Below, one piece after another: positions 19,770 to 28,681 of a stretch of DNA of 64,000 bases (its first letter is position 1; every line of letters begins with the position of its first letter). The notes under the pieces were generated by a model that ran no database searches, was not told the DNA's origin, and worked only from the letters and a program-made list of their open reading frames with translations. Made by a program: the position numbers and the translations under genes. Origin of the DNA: an uncultured Clostridium sp. (GTDB lineage: Bacteria > Bacillota > Clostridia > TANB77 > CAG-508); contig CANDIF010000003.1 of assembly GCA_947384775.1 (NCBI GenBank), positions 62,001 through 126,000 on the forward strand, read 5' to 3'.

Positions 19770-19800
19770 AAATGCACATCAATTACATTAATGTGCATTT
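19770..19800 (-). terminator. Hairpin between the 61-aa gene and the cohesin-like gene
   Basis: AAATGCACAT and ATGTGCATTT around an 11-base loop. It lies just upstream of the stop-side end at 19817, consistent with termination of the cohesin-like gene. Confidence 0.75.
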
Positions 19801-19816
19801 CGTATGTTGTATCATT

Positions 19817-21016
19817 TTATTGTATTTTATTATTATTTTGCAACATTTGGCTATAATAATTTTGCATTGACATATCTCTATTTTTTATTTCTGGCATATA
19901 TTTAACTCGAGCATATCCAGCAGGTGTTATATAATTATCGTTTTTCATTTCCATAGAATAAGATGCCGATGCTCCCACTTCATATCTTTCATAGCTTTCT
20001 TTGTTATCTTCTAATATATTGTCATAATTCTCTGTTATTATTTCCGCATTTTCTTTTATTTGCTTCTTTTTAATATTTATTTTCCTTACAAAGAAAATAA
20101 TTTCAGCTAAAATTATAGTTGCTGTAACTGCTCCTATTATTATAAACGTTCTATTTGAATCTTCTATTGTTTCATGGTTTTCGATTGGCTTTAATATAGA
20201 TTCATTATTTTCAGTAATAATTGCTTCGTTTTTTACATTTTCATTAGTAGGATTACTCTCAGTTGTTGTTCCTATAATTTCTGAAGTTTCATTCTTTTTA
20301 GATGTTTCTACTGTATTCGTCTTATTTGGTTTGTTTTTTGTATTTGTTTCTGTTTTATCTGTAACTGTTCCTACTGCTAAATTTTGTGCTGGTTTTTCTT
20401 TATTTGTTTCATTCTTTAAATTTGTATTATTTTCTTCGTTTGGTTTTGTTGTTTCTGTAGTTGTTGTTTCATTTGGTTTTTGTTCTGGTTTTGGTTCTTC
20501 TACCGGCGGTTCAATTGGTGTTGGTTTATTTTCTTCACCAGGTTCTATAACTATTGGTTTTATCATTACATTTACAGCTGTACTTTGGCTTGTTTTTAAA
20601 TCTTCTATCCCATTTGATGCGCAGATATTACTCAAACTTATTGATGTATTTTTTTCTGTTTCTCCAATTGCTTTAAATGTTGCTTTTATTATGTTTCCTG
20701 GTTGTTTTGTGTAATCCCTATCTATTACAAAACTTCCATTTGTGTCATTATAAAGAAGTCCTGACCATCCTCCTAATGGTTCTATTTTCTTTAATTCTAA
20801 AGCATTTTTATCATAATTTAATGTTGCTCCTAACATAAAAATTCCAATATCATCTTCTATTTTTGATATTGCAAAAGTTACAATTACTTCATCATTTTTC
20901 TTTACTTCGCTATTATTAATGCTTGAAATTACTGTACATGAAGATTCTGCATATACATTTGTTATTAAGCTCATCATTATTAACATAATTGTGCTAAAAA
21001 TCACTATTTTTTTCAT
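19817..21016 (-). CDS. Membrane-anchored surface protein with cohesin-like domain
   Basis: 399 aa. A cleavable signal peptide (first 23 residues, ending in YAES) precedes a domain at about 25-150 with the hallmarks of cohesin/BIG-like beta folds: VTFAISKIEDDIGIFML, NYDKNALELKKIEPL, GNIIKATFKAIGE. A Pro/Thr/Asn/Glu-rich linker of about 120 residues, one membrane helix (TFIIIGAVTATIILAEIIFF) and a basic cytoplasmic tail follow. No dockerin partner is in the window. Monocistronic. Confidence 0.7.
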   Translation of the reverse strand: MKKIVIFSTIMLIMMSLITNVYAESSCTVISSINNSEVKKNDEVIVTFAISKIEDDIGIFMLGATLNYDKNALELKKIEPLGGWSGLLYNDTNGSFVIDRDYTKQPGNIIKATFKAIGETEKNTSISLSNICASNGIEDLKTSQSTAVNVMIKPIVIEPGEENKPTPIEPPVEEPKPEQKPNETTTTETTKPNEENNTNLKNETNKEKPAQNLAVGTVTDKTETNTKNKPNKTNTVETSKKNETSEIIGTTTESNPTNENVKNEAIITENNESILKPIENHETIEDSNRTFIIIGAVTATIILAEIIFFVRKINIKKKQIKENAEIITENYDNILEDNKESYERYEVGASASYSMEMKNDNYITPAGYARVKYMPEIKNRDMSMQNYYSQMLQNNNKIQ

Positions 21017-21231
21017 AGTTTTATTCCCCTTTTTTGTTTCATTTTAATCTTATTTTTTATCAATGTTTGATTCTATTATCATCATTTTCTTTAGTTATAT
21101 TGTATCTTTAGTTTTTTTCTTTAGCACTTGTGAACTTTAAAATTATATCAAAAAAGCTTTTCTTTTTCAAGTACTTTTTTGAATTATTTCTTGTTTTTAT
21201 GTAAATTATTTTAAGGTTAATATTTTGCCAC

Positions 21232-21264
21232 AAAAAAAGCACTACTCAAATGTAGTACTTTTTT
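21232..21264 (-). terminator. Terminator after acpP
   Basis: ACTAC/GTAGT hairpin flanked by A and T runs, 12 bases past the acpP stop. Confidence 0.8.
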
Positions 21265-21276
21265 ATGTTTTACTTA

Positions 21277-21525
21277 TTATTGTTGTTGTTTTATATATCC
21301 AACTAAATCAGATACTGCTGATATTTTATCTGCTTGATCATCTGCAACTTCTATATTGAACCTTTCTTCAATTGCCATTACTAGTTCAACAACGTCTAGT
21401 GAATCTGCTCCTAAGTCATCCACAAAAGATGCTTCCTCTGTAACCTTTTCTTCTTCTACTCCTAGTTGTTCAACTATTATTTCTTTTAATGTTTGAAAAA
21501 TTTCCTCTTCGCTCATTTTCTTCAT
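21277..21525 (-). CDS. acpP: Acyl carrier protein
   Basis: 82 aa acidic protein. [18 protein letters not shown] contains Ser42, the site for 4'-phosphopantetheine. It is transcribed with the acyl-CoA/ACP synthetase-like gene 15 bases upstream, so it may be a dedicated carrier for that enzyme and not the main fatty-acid ACP. Confidence 0.93.
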   Translation of the reverse strand: MKKMSEEEIFQTLKEIIVEQLGVEEEKVTEEASFVDDLGADSLDVVELVMAIEERFNIEVADDQADKISAVSDLVGYIKQQQ

Positions 21526-21540
21526 CCTTTCTATTATAAA

Positions 21541-23391
21541 TTATACACTTATTTTTTTCTTAAGTTCTTCTGCCCTTTTAATTTTCATTGTTGTTGTCTT
21601 TACAAATTCATCATTTTTTAGTTCCAATTCCTTTATTACTTTATATGAAACTAACTCTTTATTTATTTCTTTTATTTTTTCCCAGATAATTCTGTGTATT
21701 TCCTTTTCAGGCAAATCTTTTCCATATTTTTCTTCGATATATTCTTTATTTGGAATTGCTCTTACTGTTATTTTTAATTCATTTCCTTTATCTTCTTTTC
21801 CATATACCATACATTCTTTTATTTCATTAATTTTTCCTAACAATAGTTCTATTTCTTCTGGATATATATTTTTTCCATTCTGAGTTACTATTACATTTTT
21901 ACTTCTTCCTGTTATATATATAAATCCATCTTCATTCATGTAACCTAAGTCTCCTGAATGGAACCAGCCGTCTTGAATTGCTTCTTTTGTTGCTTCTTCA
22001 TTCTCATAATACCCTAGCATTACTGTAGTACTCTTTATTAATATTTCTCCTTCGCCTTCCTCATTTGGATTATCTATTTTAATTTCTGCACAGATAACTG
22101 GTTTTCCTACTGATCCAACACTTGGATTGAAATCTGGTGTTAAAGCTGCTATTGGAGCTGTTTCTGTTAATCCATACCCTTGTAAAAATTTTATTCCTAT
22201 GTCTGTTAACCATTTTCCTACTTTTGCATCAATTGGAGCTGCTGCAGATACTATAATTCTTAAATTTCCTCCTAAGTTTTCGTGTATTTCCTTGAATACT
22301 TTTCTTTTTATATCAATATTAACAGAACTCAAAGCGTTTGTAATATGAATCATTGAATTAACAAGCTTATCTTTTTTGCTTTTCTTTATTGTTGCATTTA
22401 TTTTTTTATATACGCTTTCTATTAATAATGGTACCGCTAGCATACATGTTGGATGAGTTTCCTTTAAGTTTGGCACAATATGTTTCAACCCTTCACAAAC
22501 AGCTATGCTTGAACCACATGCAAGTGGCACTAAAAATCCTATTGTAGATTCATAGCAATGGTGTAATGGTAGTACTGAAAAGAATCTATCTGTTGGATAT
22601 ATTTTTACATATGCTGATACTGCATTTACATTTTCAGCTAAGTTTTTACTTGAAATCATAATTCCTTTTGCTTCTGATGTTGTTCCTGAACTAAATATTA
22701 ATACTTTAAATTCTTCTGGATCAATGCTTATGTTTAGAAAACTGTCTTTATCTTTTTCTGCAATTTTCTTTCCATCTGCAATGATTCTTTCAATTCCCAT
22801 TGTCTTAGTTTCTTTATTATATTCTTCGTCTGAATTCATCTCTATGAAATATTTTACTGTGTTAAGACTTGATTTAGTCTTTGCTATTAATTCTTTTTTT
22901 CTTCCATGATATATAACTATATCTGCTCTTGCTCTATTTATGACATTTATAAATTCATTTTCTGGCAATTCTTTATCTACTGGTACTGCAATTCCTTCTG
23001 AGCAAAGCATTGTCATATATGATACATACCAATGATATGTAGTTTGACCTACAATAGCAACTCTTTTTCCTTTGAGCTTTATTAAATCTTCTAGCCCCGT
23101 TCCTAATCCTATTACATCATTTCTAAAGTCTTCATATGTTTTTGTTTCAAATTTTTTCTTTGAATCAAATTTTTCTAATACGAATTCTTTTTTTGCATAT
23201 TTAATAGTGTTTTTTATAAATATTTCCTTTATTGTTCTATATTTAGTAGGTTCATAGACAACTGGAATTTTTTCATTCTTCATCTTTTTTTCAAGTTTTG
23301 AATAATCTATTTTTAATTCTTCAATGTCTTCTACACCTTTCATTTTTATTTTTGAAAATTTTAATTTTGGAATTTTTTTCAGTATGTCCAT
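21541..23391 (-). CDS. Long-chain fatty acyl-CoA/ACP synthetase (AMP-binding)
   Basis: 616 aa ANL-family enzyme that adenylates a fatty acid. The P-loop is LIFSSGTTSEAKGIM. Further motifs are VSAAAPIDAKVGKWL, QGYGLTETAPIAAL, GWFHSGDLGYMNEDGFIYITGR and a C-terminal catalytic lysine region (TTTMKIKRAEE). Followed at once by acpP, so transfer to ACP is possible. A perfect 6-2-6 palindrome in its upstream gap suggests control by the adjacent TetR regulator. Confidence 0.88.
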   Translation of the reverse strand: MDILKKIPKLKFSKIKMKGVEDIEELKIDYSKLEKKMKNEKIPVVYEPTKYRTIKEIFIKNTIKYAKKEFVLEKFDSKKKFETKTYEDFRNDVIGLGTGLEDLIKLKGKRVAIVGQTTYHWYVSYMTMLCSEGIAVPVDKELPENEFINVINRARADIVIYHGRKKELIAKTKSSLNTVKYFIEMNSDEEYNKETKTMGIERIIADGKKIAEKDKDSFLNISIDPEEFKVLIFSSGTTSEAKGIMISSKNLAENVNAVSAYVKIYPTDRFFSVLPLHHCYESTIGFLVPLACGSSIAVCEGLKHIVPNLKETHPTCMLAVPLLIESVYKKINATIKKSKKDKLVNSMIHITNALSSVNIDIKRKVFKEIHENLGGNLRIIVSAAAPIDAKVGKWLTDIGIKFLQGYGLTETAPIAALTPDFNPSVGSVGKPVICAEIKIDNPNEEGEGEILIKSTTVMLGYYENEEATKEAIQDGWFHSGDLGYMNEDGFIYITGRSKNVIVTQNGKNIYPEEIELLLGKINEIKECMVYGKEDKGNELKITVRAIPNKEYIEEKYGKDLPEKEIHRIIWEKIKEINKELVSYKVIKELELKNDEFVKTTTMKIKRAEELKKKISV

Positions 23392-23456
23392 TGTTTCTTT
23401 TCCTCCTATATTTTAGCATCTATATTTATAACACAAAAAAGATGTAATGTCATTAG

Positions 23457-23470
23457 ACTGACTGGTCAGT
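23457..23470. promoter_or_regulatory. Candidate TetR operator
   Basis: Perfect inverted repeat ACTGAC-TG-GTCAGT in the gap between the TetR gene and the acyl-CoA synthetase start. TetR-family regulators of fatty-acid genes often bind this kind of site. Binding by the neighbouring regulator is inferred. Confidence 0.6.
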
Positions 23471-23500
23471 TTTGCTCTTTTATATGTTTAATCTATTTTT

Positions 23501-24067
23501 TTACTTTTTTAATCCTTTTACTACAGTATCTATAAATCCTTCATACACTTGTTTTACATCCACTTCTCTGTTTTTTTTCAATCTATATACTAAGCTTGAA
23601 ACTGTAACGCCAAATATTCCTGAAGCTAAGGCTTCTACATTTCCATCGTAAAATTCTCCATTGTCAATACCCTCTTTTATTACGTCTTCTAATACTTTTA
23701 TATATTCATACACTGCTTTTCTACATTTTTTATTTTTATTTTCTTCTCCCCAAAATTCGCTAAAAATAACATTTAGAAAATTTTCATATTTAACGGTTAC
23801 TTTTATTTGAACCAATGTAATTGCTTTTACTTTTTCTAAAGCTGTAGAGCAATCTTTAGTTTTTAGTTCTATATTATTTTTTAATAAATTTAAGCCTTCT
23901 TCTAATAGCATATCGAATATATCTTCTTTTTTTGTAAAATGATAATATAATGTTCCTTTTGCGACTCCTGCAATTGCTGTAATTTCTTCAATATTTGTAT
24001 TATCATACCCTTTCGCTGAAAACAATTCTACTGCTGTATTAAATATTCTTCTTTTCGTTTTATTCAT
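23501..24067 (-). CDS. TetR-family transcriptional regulator
   Basis: 188 aa. The N-terminal HTH (residues about 8-52) is typical: RIFNTAVELFSAKGYDNTNIEEITAIAGVAKGTLYYHFTKKEDIF (shown here only as its key motif, GVAKGTLYYHF). The C-terminal ligand domain is variable. It lies directly upstream of the acyl-CoA synthetase and acpP genes and probably represses them in response to a fatty acyl ligand. Confidence 0.88.
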   Translation of the reverse strand: MNKTKRRIFNTAVELFSAKGYDNTNIEEITAIAGVAKGTLYYHFTKKEDIFDMLLEEGLNLLKNNIELKTKDCSTALEKVKAITLVQIKVTVKYENFLNVIFSEFWGEENKNKKCRKAVYEYIKVLEDVIKEGIDNGEFYDGNVEALASGIFGVTVSSLVYRLKKNREVDVKQVYEGFIDTVVKGLKK

Positions 24068-24240
24068 TTACTAAATCCTCCTAAATGAATTTTTAATTAT
24101 AGTATTATATCATATTTTATTACAAAAATCTACTTTTTTCGAATTGCTTACTTTCTCTTTTTATAAGTTGTCCATTTTTTATATTTTCCTTTTCTCATAA
24201 TCTTTATTCGATAATCTTTTTTATATTCATAAGATAATAA

Positions 24241-24280
24241 GAAAAAGCTAAAAATGCTTTTTCTTTCATTTTTAGCTTTC
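24241..24280 (-). terminator. Terminator of the sigma-4-like operon
   Basis: AAAGCTAAAAATG, ten-base loop, CATTTTTAGCTTT, immediately past the stop at 24283. Confidence 0.8.
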
Positions 24281-24282
24281 AG

Positions 24283-24558
24283 TTATATCTTTTCACTATT
24301 TTCTTTTATTGCGACATAAAATAAGTCTGTATCTACTTTATATTCATTTCCATTGTATCTGTAACTTTCTCCTTGTTCATATATTTTGTAACCCATATTT
24401 TTAAGTCTTATTGTGCTGTATTCTAGAAAATTCGCTACTTGTTCTTTGCTTAGTTTTTTTCTCACAACTATATCATAAAATTTTATTTTTAAAATTTCTT
24501 CATTTTCTAATATCTTGTTATCTATGTAATCTGTTATAAATTCTAAAGTTAATTTCAT
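24283..24558 (-). CDS. Hypothetical protein, third gene of the sigma-4-like operon
   Basis: 91 aa, soluble, ATG start with AGGAGTG upstream. The middle part KLSKEQVANFLEYSTIRLKNMGYKI looks like a small helical DNA- or protein-binding unit, but no family is recognised. It shares an operon with the 118-aa and 831-aa genes. Confidence 0.6.
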   Translation of the reverse strand: MKLTLEFITDYIDNKILENEEILKIKFYDIVVRKKLSKEQVANFLEYSTIRLKNMGYKIYEQGESYRYNGNEYKVDTDLFYVAIKENSEKI

Positions 24559-24573
24559 TTTTTCACTCCTATT

Positions 24574-24930
24574 TTAAGATGCACTTGATATTCTCTTTTT
24601 GTATTCTGCTATTTCTTCTTTATAATATTTATCAATTATCTTTAGTTTATCTATATCTAGATTTTTTAGTGCTTCTGGATCTTTTTCTACTAGTTTTATT
24701 ATTTCAGATATTTTCTTTTTCTTATCCACCACATCTTTTGTAGTATTAAATGTAGGGGCATTTGATTGGTAAGCTTCTCTTAGTCTCGCTGCATTTATTT
24801 CTATTCTATCTCTCATCTTTCTTTCTGCTTTTGTTTTATCTTTTTTAAATATATTTTTTACGAAGTTAACTACTTTTTTGAAAAATGTTTTTTTTATTCT
24901 TTTCTGTTCTATAGGTAAATTGCTATTCAT
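24574..24930 (-). CDS. Hypothetical basic protein, second gene of the sigma-4-like operon
   Basis: 118 aa. The N-terminal third is very Lys-rich (IKKTFFKKVVNFVKNIFKKDKTKAE split over residues 12-36) and could bind nucleic acid or membranes. The C-terminus is a likely coiled coil (ISEIIKLVEKDPEALKNLDI). Its start overlaps the end of the 831-aa gene by 8 bases, so translation is coupled. Confidence 0.6.
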   Translation of the reverse strand: MNSNLPIEQKRIKKTFFKKVVNFVKNIFKKDKTKAERKMRDRIEINAARLREAYQSNAPTFNTTKDVVDKKKKISEIIKLVEKDPEALKNLDIDKLKIIDKYYKEEIAEYKKRISSAS

Positions 24931-27418
24931 CTATTTTTTCTCCTTCTATTCTAAACTTCGCTAATTGTTCTTTAAGTTCATTTAATTGTTGTTGACTATC
25001 TTTAATACTATTTAATAATGCTCTCCTCATTTTTTGCTCTTCTAATATTTCTATTGACAAATCCTCAGTTCCTTCTAGAGTAAAGTTGTCTGTTTGTATA
25101 CCTTTTGCAGCTTCTTTTATCTTTTCAGCTTTTGCTATTCCTTCTATCCACGCATCTAATTCTTCTTCATCTAATGAATTTTCTGAATTTCCTATGTTTC
25201 CTAATACTTTGTCCACACTTATTGTTGTTCCTGCTTCTAGTTGTTTTTCTTCCTCTCCTGCAGATTGTTCTTGAGAAGAATTTGGTGTAATTTCTATTAA
25301 TCTTGCAATTTCTGGTAATTTATCAGGTTGTTCTTCTACTGAATTTCCACTTTCCAATGCTGCATCTATCATTTCTGCTAGTTCTTCTGCTCCATCTATT
25401 TTAATTGTTTCTTCATTTTTTTCTTCTATTTGCTCTTGTTCTAGAATTGCTACTTGCCCATGTTCTTGAGCTGTTGCTTGGATTTGTTCTGGAACTATGT
25501 CTTGTCCTTGTTCTGGAATTGTTATTTGGCTTTGTTCTAAAACTGCTATTTGCCCTTGCTCTTGAATTTCTACTTGACTTTGTTCTGTAACTACTGGTTG
25601 TATATGTTCTAGAATTGTCGTTTCTAGCGTTTGAATATCTGTTTTAGTGTCTGGTTGTTGTATTGAAGCACCATCATTTGTTTCTGGCTTCTGGTCTAAG
25701 TCTTCATTGTTTATTTTCACTTTTTGTTCTATAATATTTTCTTCTGTTTCTAGTTCTGCTAATTCTGAACCGGTTTCAGTTCTTTCCTTAAGTAATTCTT
25801 CAATGCTAACTTTCTTTACTGTTTTTGCTTTTTTTGCGTATACTGCTGGAATTATTTCATCTCTGTTAAATAAATTTTCTTTATTTATATAATTATCATA
25901 TGCTATTTTATATCTTCGCACTATTTCTATAAGTCTATCCATATTATCCCAAATCTGTACACGTCTTGTAATATATTCGTCTAATTTTATATTACATACA
26001 TTTAATACATTTGCTAAAGATTCTTCTCTACGTCTTTTTTCTTCCTCTTCTTCAGATGTTTTTAAGTTTATTCCCTTACTTCTAAGTAATACTATTATTT
26101 CTTTTGCAGTGTTTAATCCTATATATTTCTTGTTTATTAATTCTAGTTCAGAAATTTTAATTAAATCATCTATTGTATTAATAGCATTACGTTTTAATCC
26201 ATTAATTGCTCGTGCACTTAGTTCTAATGTTTCAATTGATGTTTTTAATGTCTCTTCTGTTATTACTGGTTTAGTTGGTTGTGCACTTTCTAATAAGTCT
26301 TTCATAGTTTTATCTTCAACTATTCCATCTGCAAATATTTTACCAGAAACTCCTATTTCGGCTAGTCTTACATTTGGTATTTCACTTTTCAAATTTCCTT
26401 CTTCATCAGTAATAAACTTTCTAATTGCATTAAAATCTTTGATATATCCTTCAATATCATCATATTCTAATTTATATTCCTCTAAACTTCTTTCGTCCTT
26501 TTTTCCAAATCCTAAAAATCTTTGAACTGTATTAGAAGAAAGTAATTTATTTATTGCACTTTGTTCTAACTGTCTTACTTTTGGCAAAGTAAGTCCAAGG
26601 ATTTTTACACAATCATCTAATGAATGCTTTTTTCCATCAAATTCAAATCGTAATTTTATAATTTGATTTTCTCTTATTGAAAGATGTTCTGCTAGAACAT
26701 TTTCAAGTTCATCTATATCTATATATGCTAGAGGTTCTATTTGTATATTTTCTTTTATTGCTTTTACTAAATTATAATATGCTAGTTTTTGAGTTGCAGA
26801 TACATCTTCTTCTGATAATATTACACATCTAGCTCCAGTAAAAACATCATCTCCAAAAGTATAGTCTACTTCTTTATTTTTATATTTTACTAAAAATTCC
26901 TCATATGAACCATATTTTCTTGCAGTGTCTTGAACATAACGAGCTGGGATTCCATATTTTCTCATTGCTTCTGCTTGTTCTTCTTTTGAATAATTTAAAA
27001 ATCCTGCACTTATTAGATTTGCTATTTGTTCTTCTGTTAAATCTAATTCTCCATTATTATACTTTGCTTGTAGAGAATTTCTTACTGTTGTAAATGGCAA
27101 GCCATTACCCATTGTTGCTTTTTGTATTACTCTTTCACTTTTTCCTGCAAGCTTAATTAAAAAGTCATATTTTTCTTTAGTAGTTGCTTTTTTCTTTCTC
27201 TCTTTTTTTTCATTTATAATTCCATTTTCTATGAACCTTTTTAATAGCTCTTCTTCCATCTTTAGAGTTCCATTAAAATAAGCTTGTCTTAAATTATTTC
27301 TAATATGACCTATCTGATAACCTTTATATTCTGTGTGTGCTTTAATTTTTTCGCCTGTTACTCTCGTATATTCTAGCATTAATTCTAGTTTTTCTTCATT
27401 ACTTAATCTACCTGCCAT
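24923..27418 (-). CDS. Large protein with sigma-70 region 4-like and RpoA-CTD-like domains
   Basis: 831 aa, ATG behind GAGGGAAG. Residues about 30-65 and 108-140 hold two related units (IRNNLRQAYFNG, VRNSLQAKYNNG). Residues 237-293 look like sigma region 4: LSIRENQIIKLRFEFDGKKH, then LDDCVKILGLTLPKVRQLEQ. Residues 396-453 resemble the RNA polymerase alpha C-terminal domain (LELSARAINGLKRNAINTID). A Gln/Glu-rich stretch at about 570-690 has degenerate repeats of EQxQxxxxE type, and coiled coil closes the protein. Probably a transcription or nucleoid factor; exact role unknown. Confidence 0.7.
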   Translation of the reverse strand: MAGRLSNEEKLELMLEYTRVTGEKIKAHTEYKGYQIGHIRNNLRQAYFNGTLKMEEELLKRFIENGIINEKKERKKKATTKEKYDFLIKLAGKSERVIQKATMGNGLPFTTVRNSLQAKYNNGELDLTEEQIANLISAGFLNYSKEEQAEAMRKYGIPARYVQDTARKYGSYEEFLVKYKNKEVDYTFGDDVFTGARCVILSEEDVSATQKLAYYNLVKAIKENIQIEPLAYIDIDELENVLAEHLSIRENQIIKLRFEFDGKKHSLDDCVKILGLTLPKVRQLEQSAINKLLSSNTVQRFLGFGKKDERSLEEYKLEYDDIEGYIKDFNAIRKFITDEEGNLKSEIPNVRLAEIGVSGKIFADGIVEDKTMKDLLESAQPTKPVITEETLKTSIETLELSARAINGLKRNAINTIDDLIKISELELINKKYIGLNTAKEIIVLLRSKGINLKTSEEEEEKRRREESLANVLNVCNIKLDEYITRRVQIWDNMDRLIEIVRRYKIAYDNYINKENLFNRDEIIPAVYAKKAKTVKKVSIEELLKERTETGSELAELETEENIIEQKVKINNEDLDQKPETNDGASIQQPDTKTDIQTLETTILEHIQPVVTEQSQVEIQEQGQIAVLEQSQITIPEQGQDIVPEQIQATAQEHGQVAILEQEQIEEKNEETIKIDGAEELAEMIDAALESGNSVEEQPDKLPEIARLIEITPNSSQEQSAGEEEKQLEAGTTISVDKVLGNIGNSENSLDEEELDAWIEGIAKAEKIKEAAKGIQTDNFTLEGTEDLSIEILEEQKMRRALLNSIKDSQQQLNELKEQLAKFRIEGEKIDE

Positions 27419-27648
27419 TTTTCTTCCCTCAATAATTAATTTTTTCTTTTTTATATTCTATCATACAATATCATTCTATAACAACAGTTTTTATCATAAT
27501 TTTTTAAATATTATTTTTTATTTTATAATTGTTTACTTTTTATGTAAAATGTGATAAGATATTCTTGTTTTATACTTTTGTAGCAATATGCTAGTATACT
27601 CAATGCTAAAGAGTGTAAGGCAAATATTTTGAAAGGTGGGATATTCCC
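27419..27648 (+). promoter_or_regulatory. AT-rich leader of the purC cassette
   Basis: About 230 bases between divergent starts. The last part holds TATACT at 27595-27600 and GAAAGGTGGG as ribosome site for purC. The composition switches sharply to GC-rich right at the purC ATG, so the control region has host-like composition. The -35 box is unclear. Confidence 0.4.
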
Positions 27649-28497
27649 ATGAAACAAATTGGCAAAGGCAAAGTTCGGGACATCTACGACTTAGGAGACC
27701 AGCTGGTCCTGGTGACGTCGGACAGGATTTCTGCGTTCGACACCATCATGCCCAGCATGGTTCCCCACAAGGGAGCTGTTCTGAACAAGATGTCTGCGTT
27801 CTGGTTCGACCTCACCAAGCAGTTCGTTCCCAACCACATGATCTCTGTGGACAACGCGGACATGCCCGAGGAGTTCCAGACCCCCGAGTTCGCCGGCCGG
27901 TGCATGCTGGTAAAGAAGCTTAAAATGCTTCCGCTGGAGTGCATCGTTCGTGGCTACATCACCGGCTCCGGCTGGGAAAGCTACAAAAAGGACGGCTCCG
28001 TCTGTGGGATTCAGCTCCCTGACGGTCTGAGGGAGTCCGAGCATCTCCTCAATCCCATTTATACGCCTACAACCAAGGCTACCGAGGGGCATGATGAGCA
28101 CATCTCGTTCGAGCAGACTGTAGAGCTCATCGGTGAGGATCTGGCCACTCAGCTCAAGGAAACGAGCATCCTGGTTTACACCATGTGTGCCTACTATGCA
28201 CGTACCAAGGGCATCATCATCGCCGACACCAAGTTCGAGTTCGGCACCGATGAGAACGGCACGCTGGTTCTTGCTGACGAGGTTCTTACCCCTGACAGCA
28301 GCCGGTTCTGGCCTGCCGATGACTACGTCGTCGGCCAGTCTCAGAAGAGCTATGACAAGCAGTATCTGCGTGACTGGCTCAAGAACAGAGGCTGGGGTAA
28401 GTTCCTTCCGCCGCCCGAAATCCCTGCGGACGTGATTTCCGTCACGTCTCGCAAGTACATCGAGGCCTATGAGTGCCTTACCGGCACCAAGTTTTAG
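27649..28497 (+). CDS. purC: Phosphoribosylaminoimidazole-succinocarboxamide synthase on a GC-rich island
   Basis: 282 aa SAICAR synthetase, joining aspartate to CAIR in purine synthesis. Motifs: GKGKVRDIYDLGD, VTSDRISAFDTIMPSMVPHKG, PLECIVRGYITGSGWESY, ADTKFEFG and DEVLTPDSSRFWP. Only the coding part is GC-rich, with C/G third positions, unlike all native genes here. It uses CGG as arginine (for example KV-CGG-D near codon 10), whereas native genes never do. It stands alone, opposite to the neighbouring genes, with its own ribosome site and terminator. No other pur gene is nearby. Recent transfer or assembly chimera. Confidence 0.92.
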   Translation: MKQIGKGKVRDIYDLGDQLVLVTSDRISAFDTIMPSMVPHKGAVLNKMSAFWFDLTKQFVPNHMISVDNADMPEEFQTPEFAGRCMLVKKLKMLPLECIVRGYITGSGWESYKKDGSVCGIQLPDGLRESEHLLNPIYTPTTKATEGHDEHISFEQTVELIGEDLATQLKETSILVYTMCAYYARTKGIIIADTKFEFGTDENGTLVLADEVLTPDSSRFWPADDYVVGQSQKSYDKQYLRDWLKNRGWGKFLPPPEIPADVISVTSRKYIEAYECLTGTKF

Positions 28498-28518
28498 TTT
28501 CAGTATTTGCTAAAAACA

Positions 28519-28565
28519 GGAAGCCCTGTCCCGAGAGTTTGGGATTGGGCTTCCGCCTTTTTTTA
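28519..28565 (+). terminator. Terminator of the purC cassette
   Basis: GGAAGCCC...GGGCTTCC stem with inner TCCC/GGGA pairing, followed by a long T run. Confidence 0.92.
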
Positions 28566-28632
28566 ATAATTATATACATATTAATTCTAGCAAGTACAAA
28601 TAAAGTATTATAAATTATCTTTGTAAAATTAA

Positions 28633-28655
28633 GGGGGCGTGCAATGCACGCCCCC
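28633..28655 (-). terminator. GC-rich palindrome terminating the ABC exporter gene
   Basis: GGGGGCGTGCA, one-base centre, TGCACGCCCCC: an 11-bp perfect stem. On the minus strand TTAATTTTA follows. It lies 27 bases past the exporter stop. Its GC content is far above the surroundings. Confidence 0.7.
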
Positions 28656-28681
28656 TAATCAAAAAAACAGTGTCTCGGATT

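Noticed and set aside
25405-27093. Several Leu/Phe-rich plus-strand open frames inside the 831-aa gene and similar ones elsewhere
   Set aside because: They mirror Glu/Lys/Gln-rich minus-strand coding sequence, lack ribosome sites and resemble no protein.
27636-28435. Long alternative open frames overlapping purC on both strands
   Set aside because: They are shadows caused by GC-rich codon bias. Only the 27649-28497 frame has family motifs and a ribosome site.
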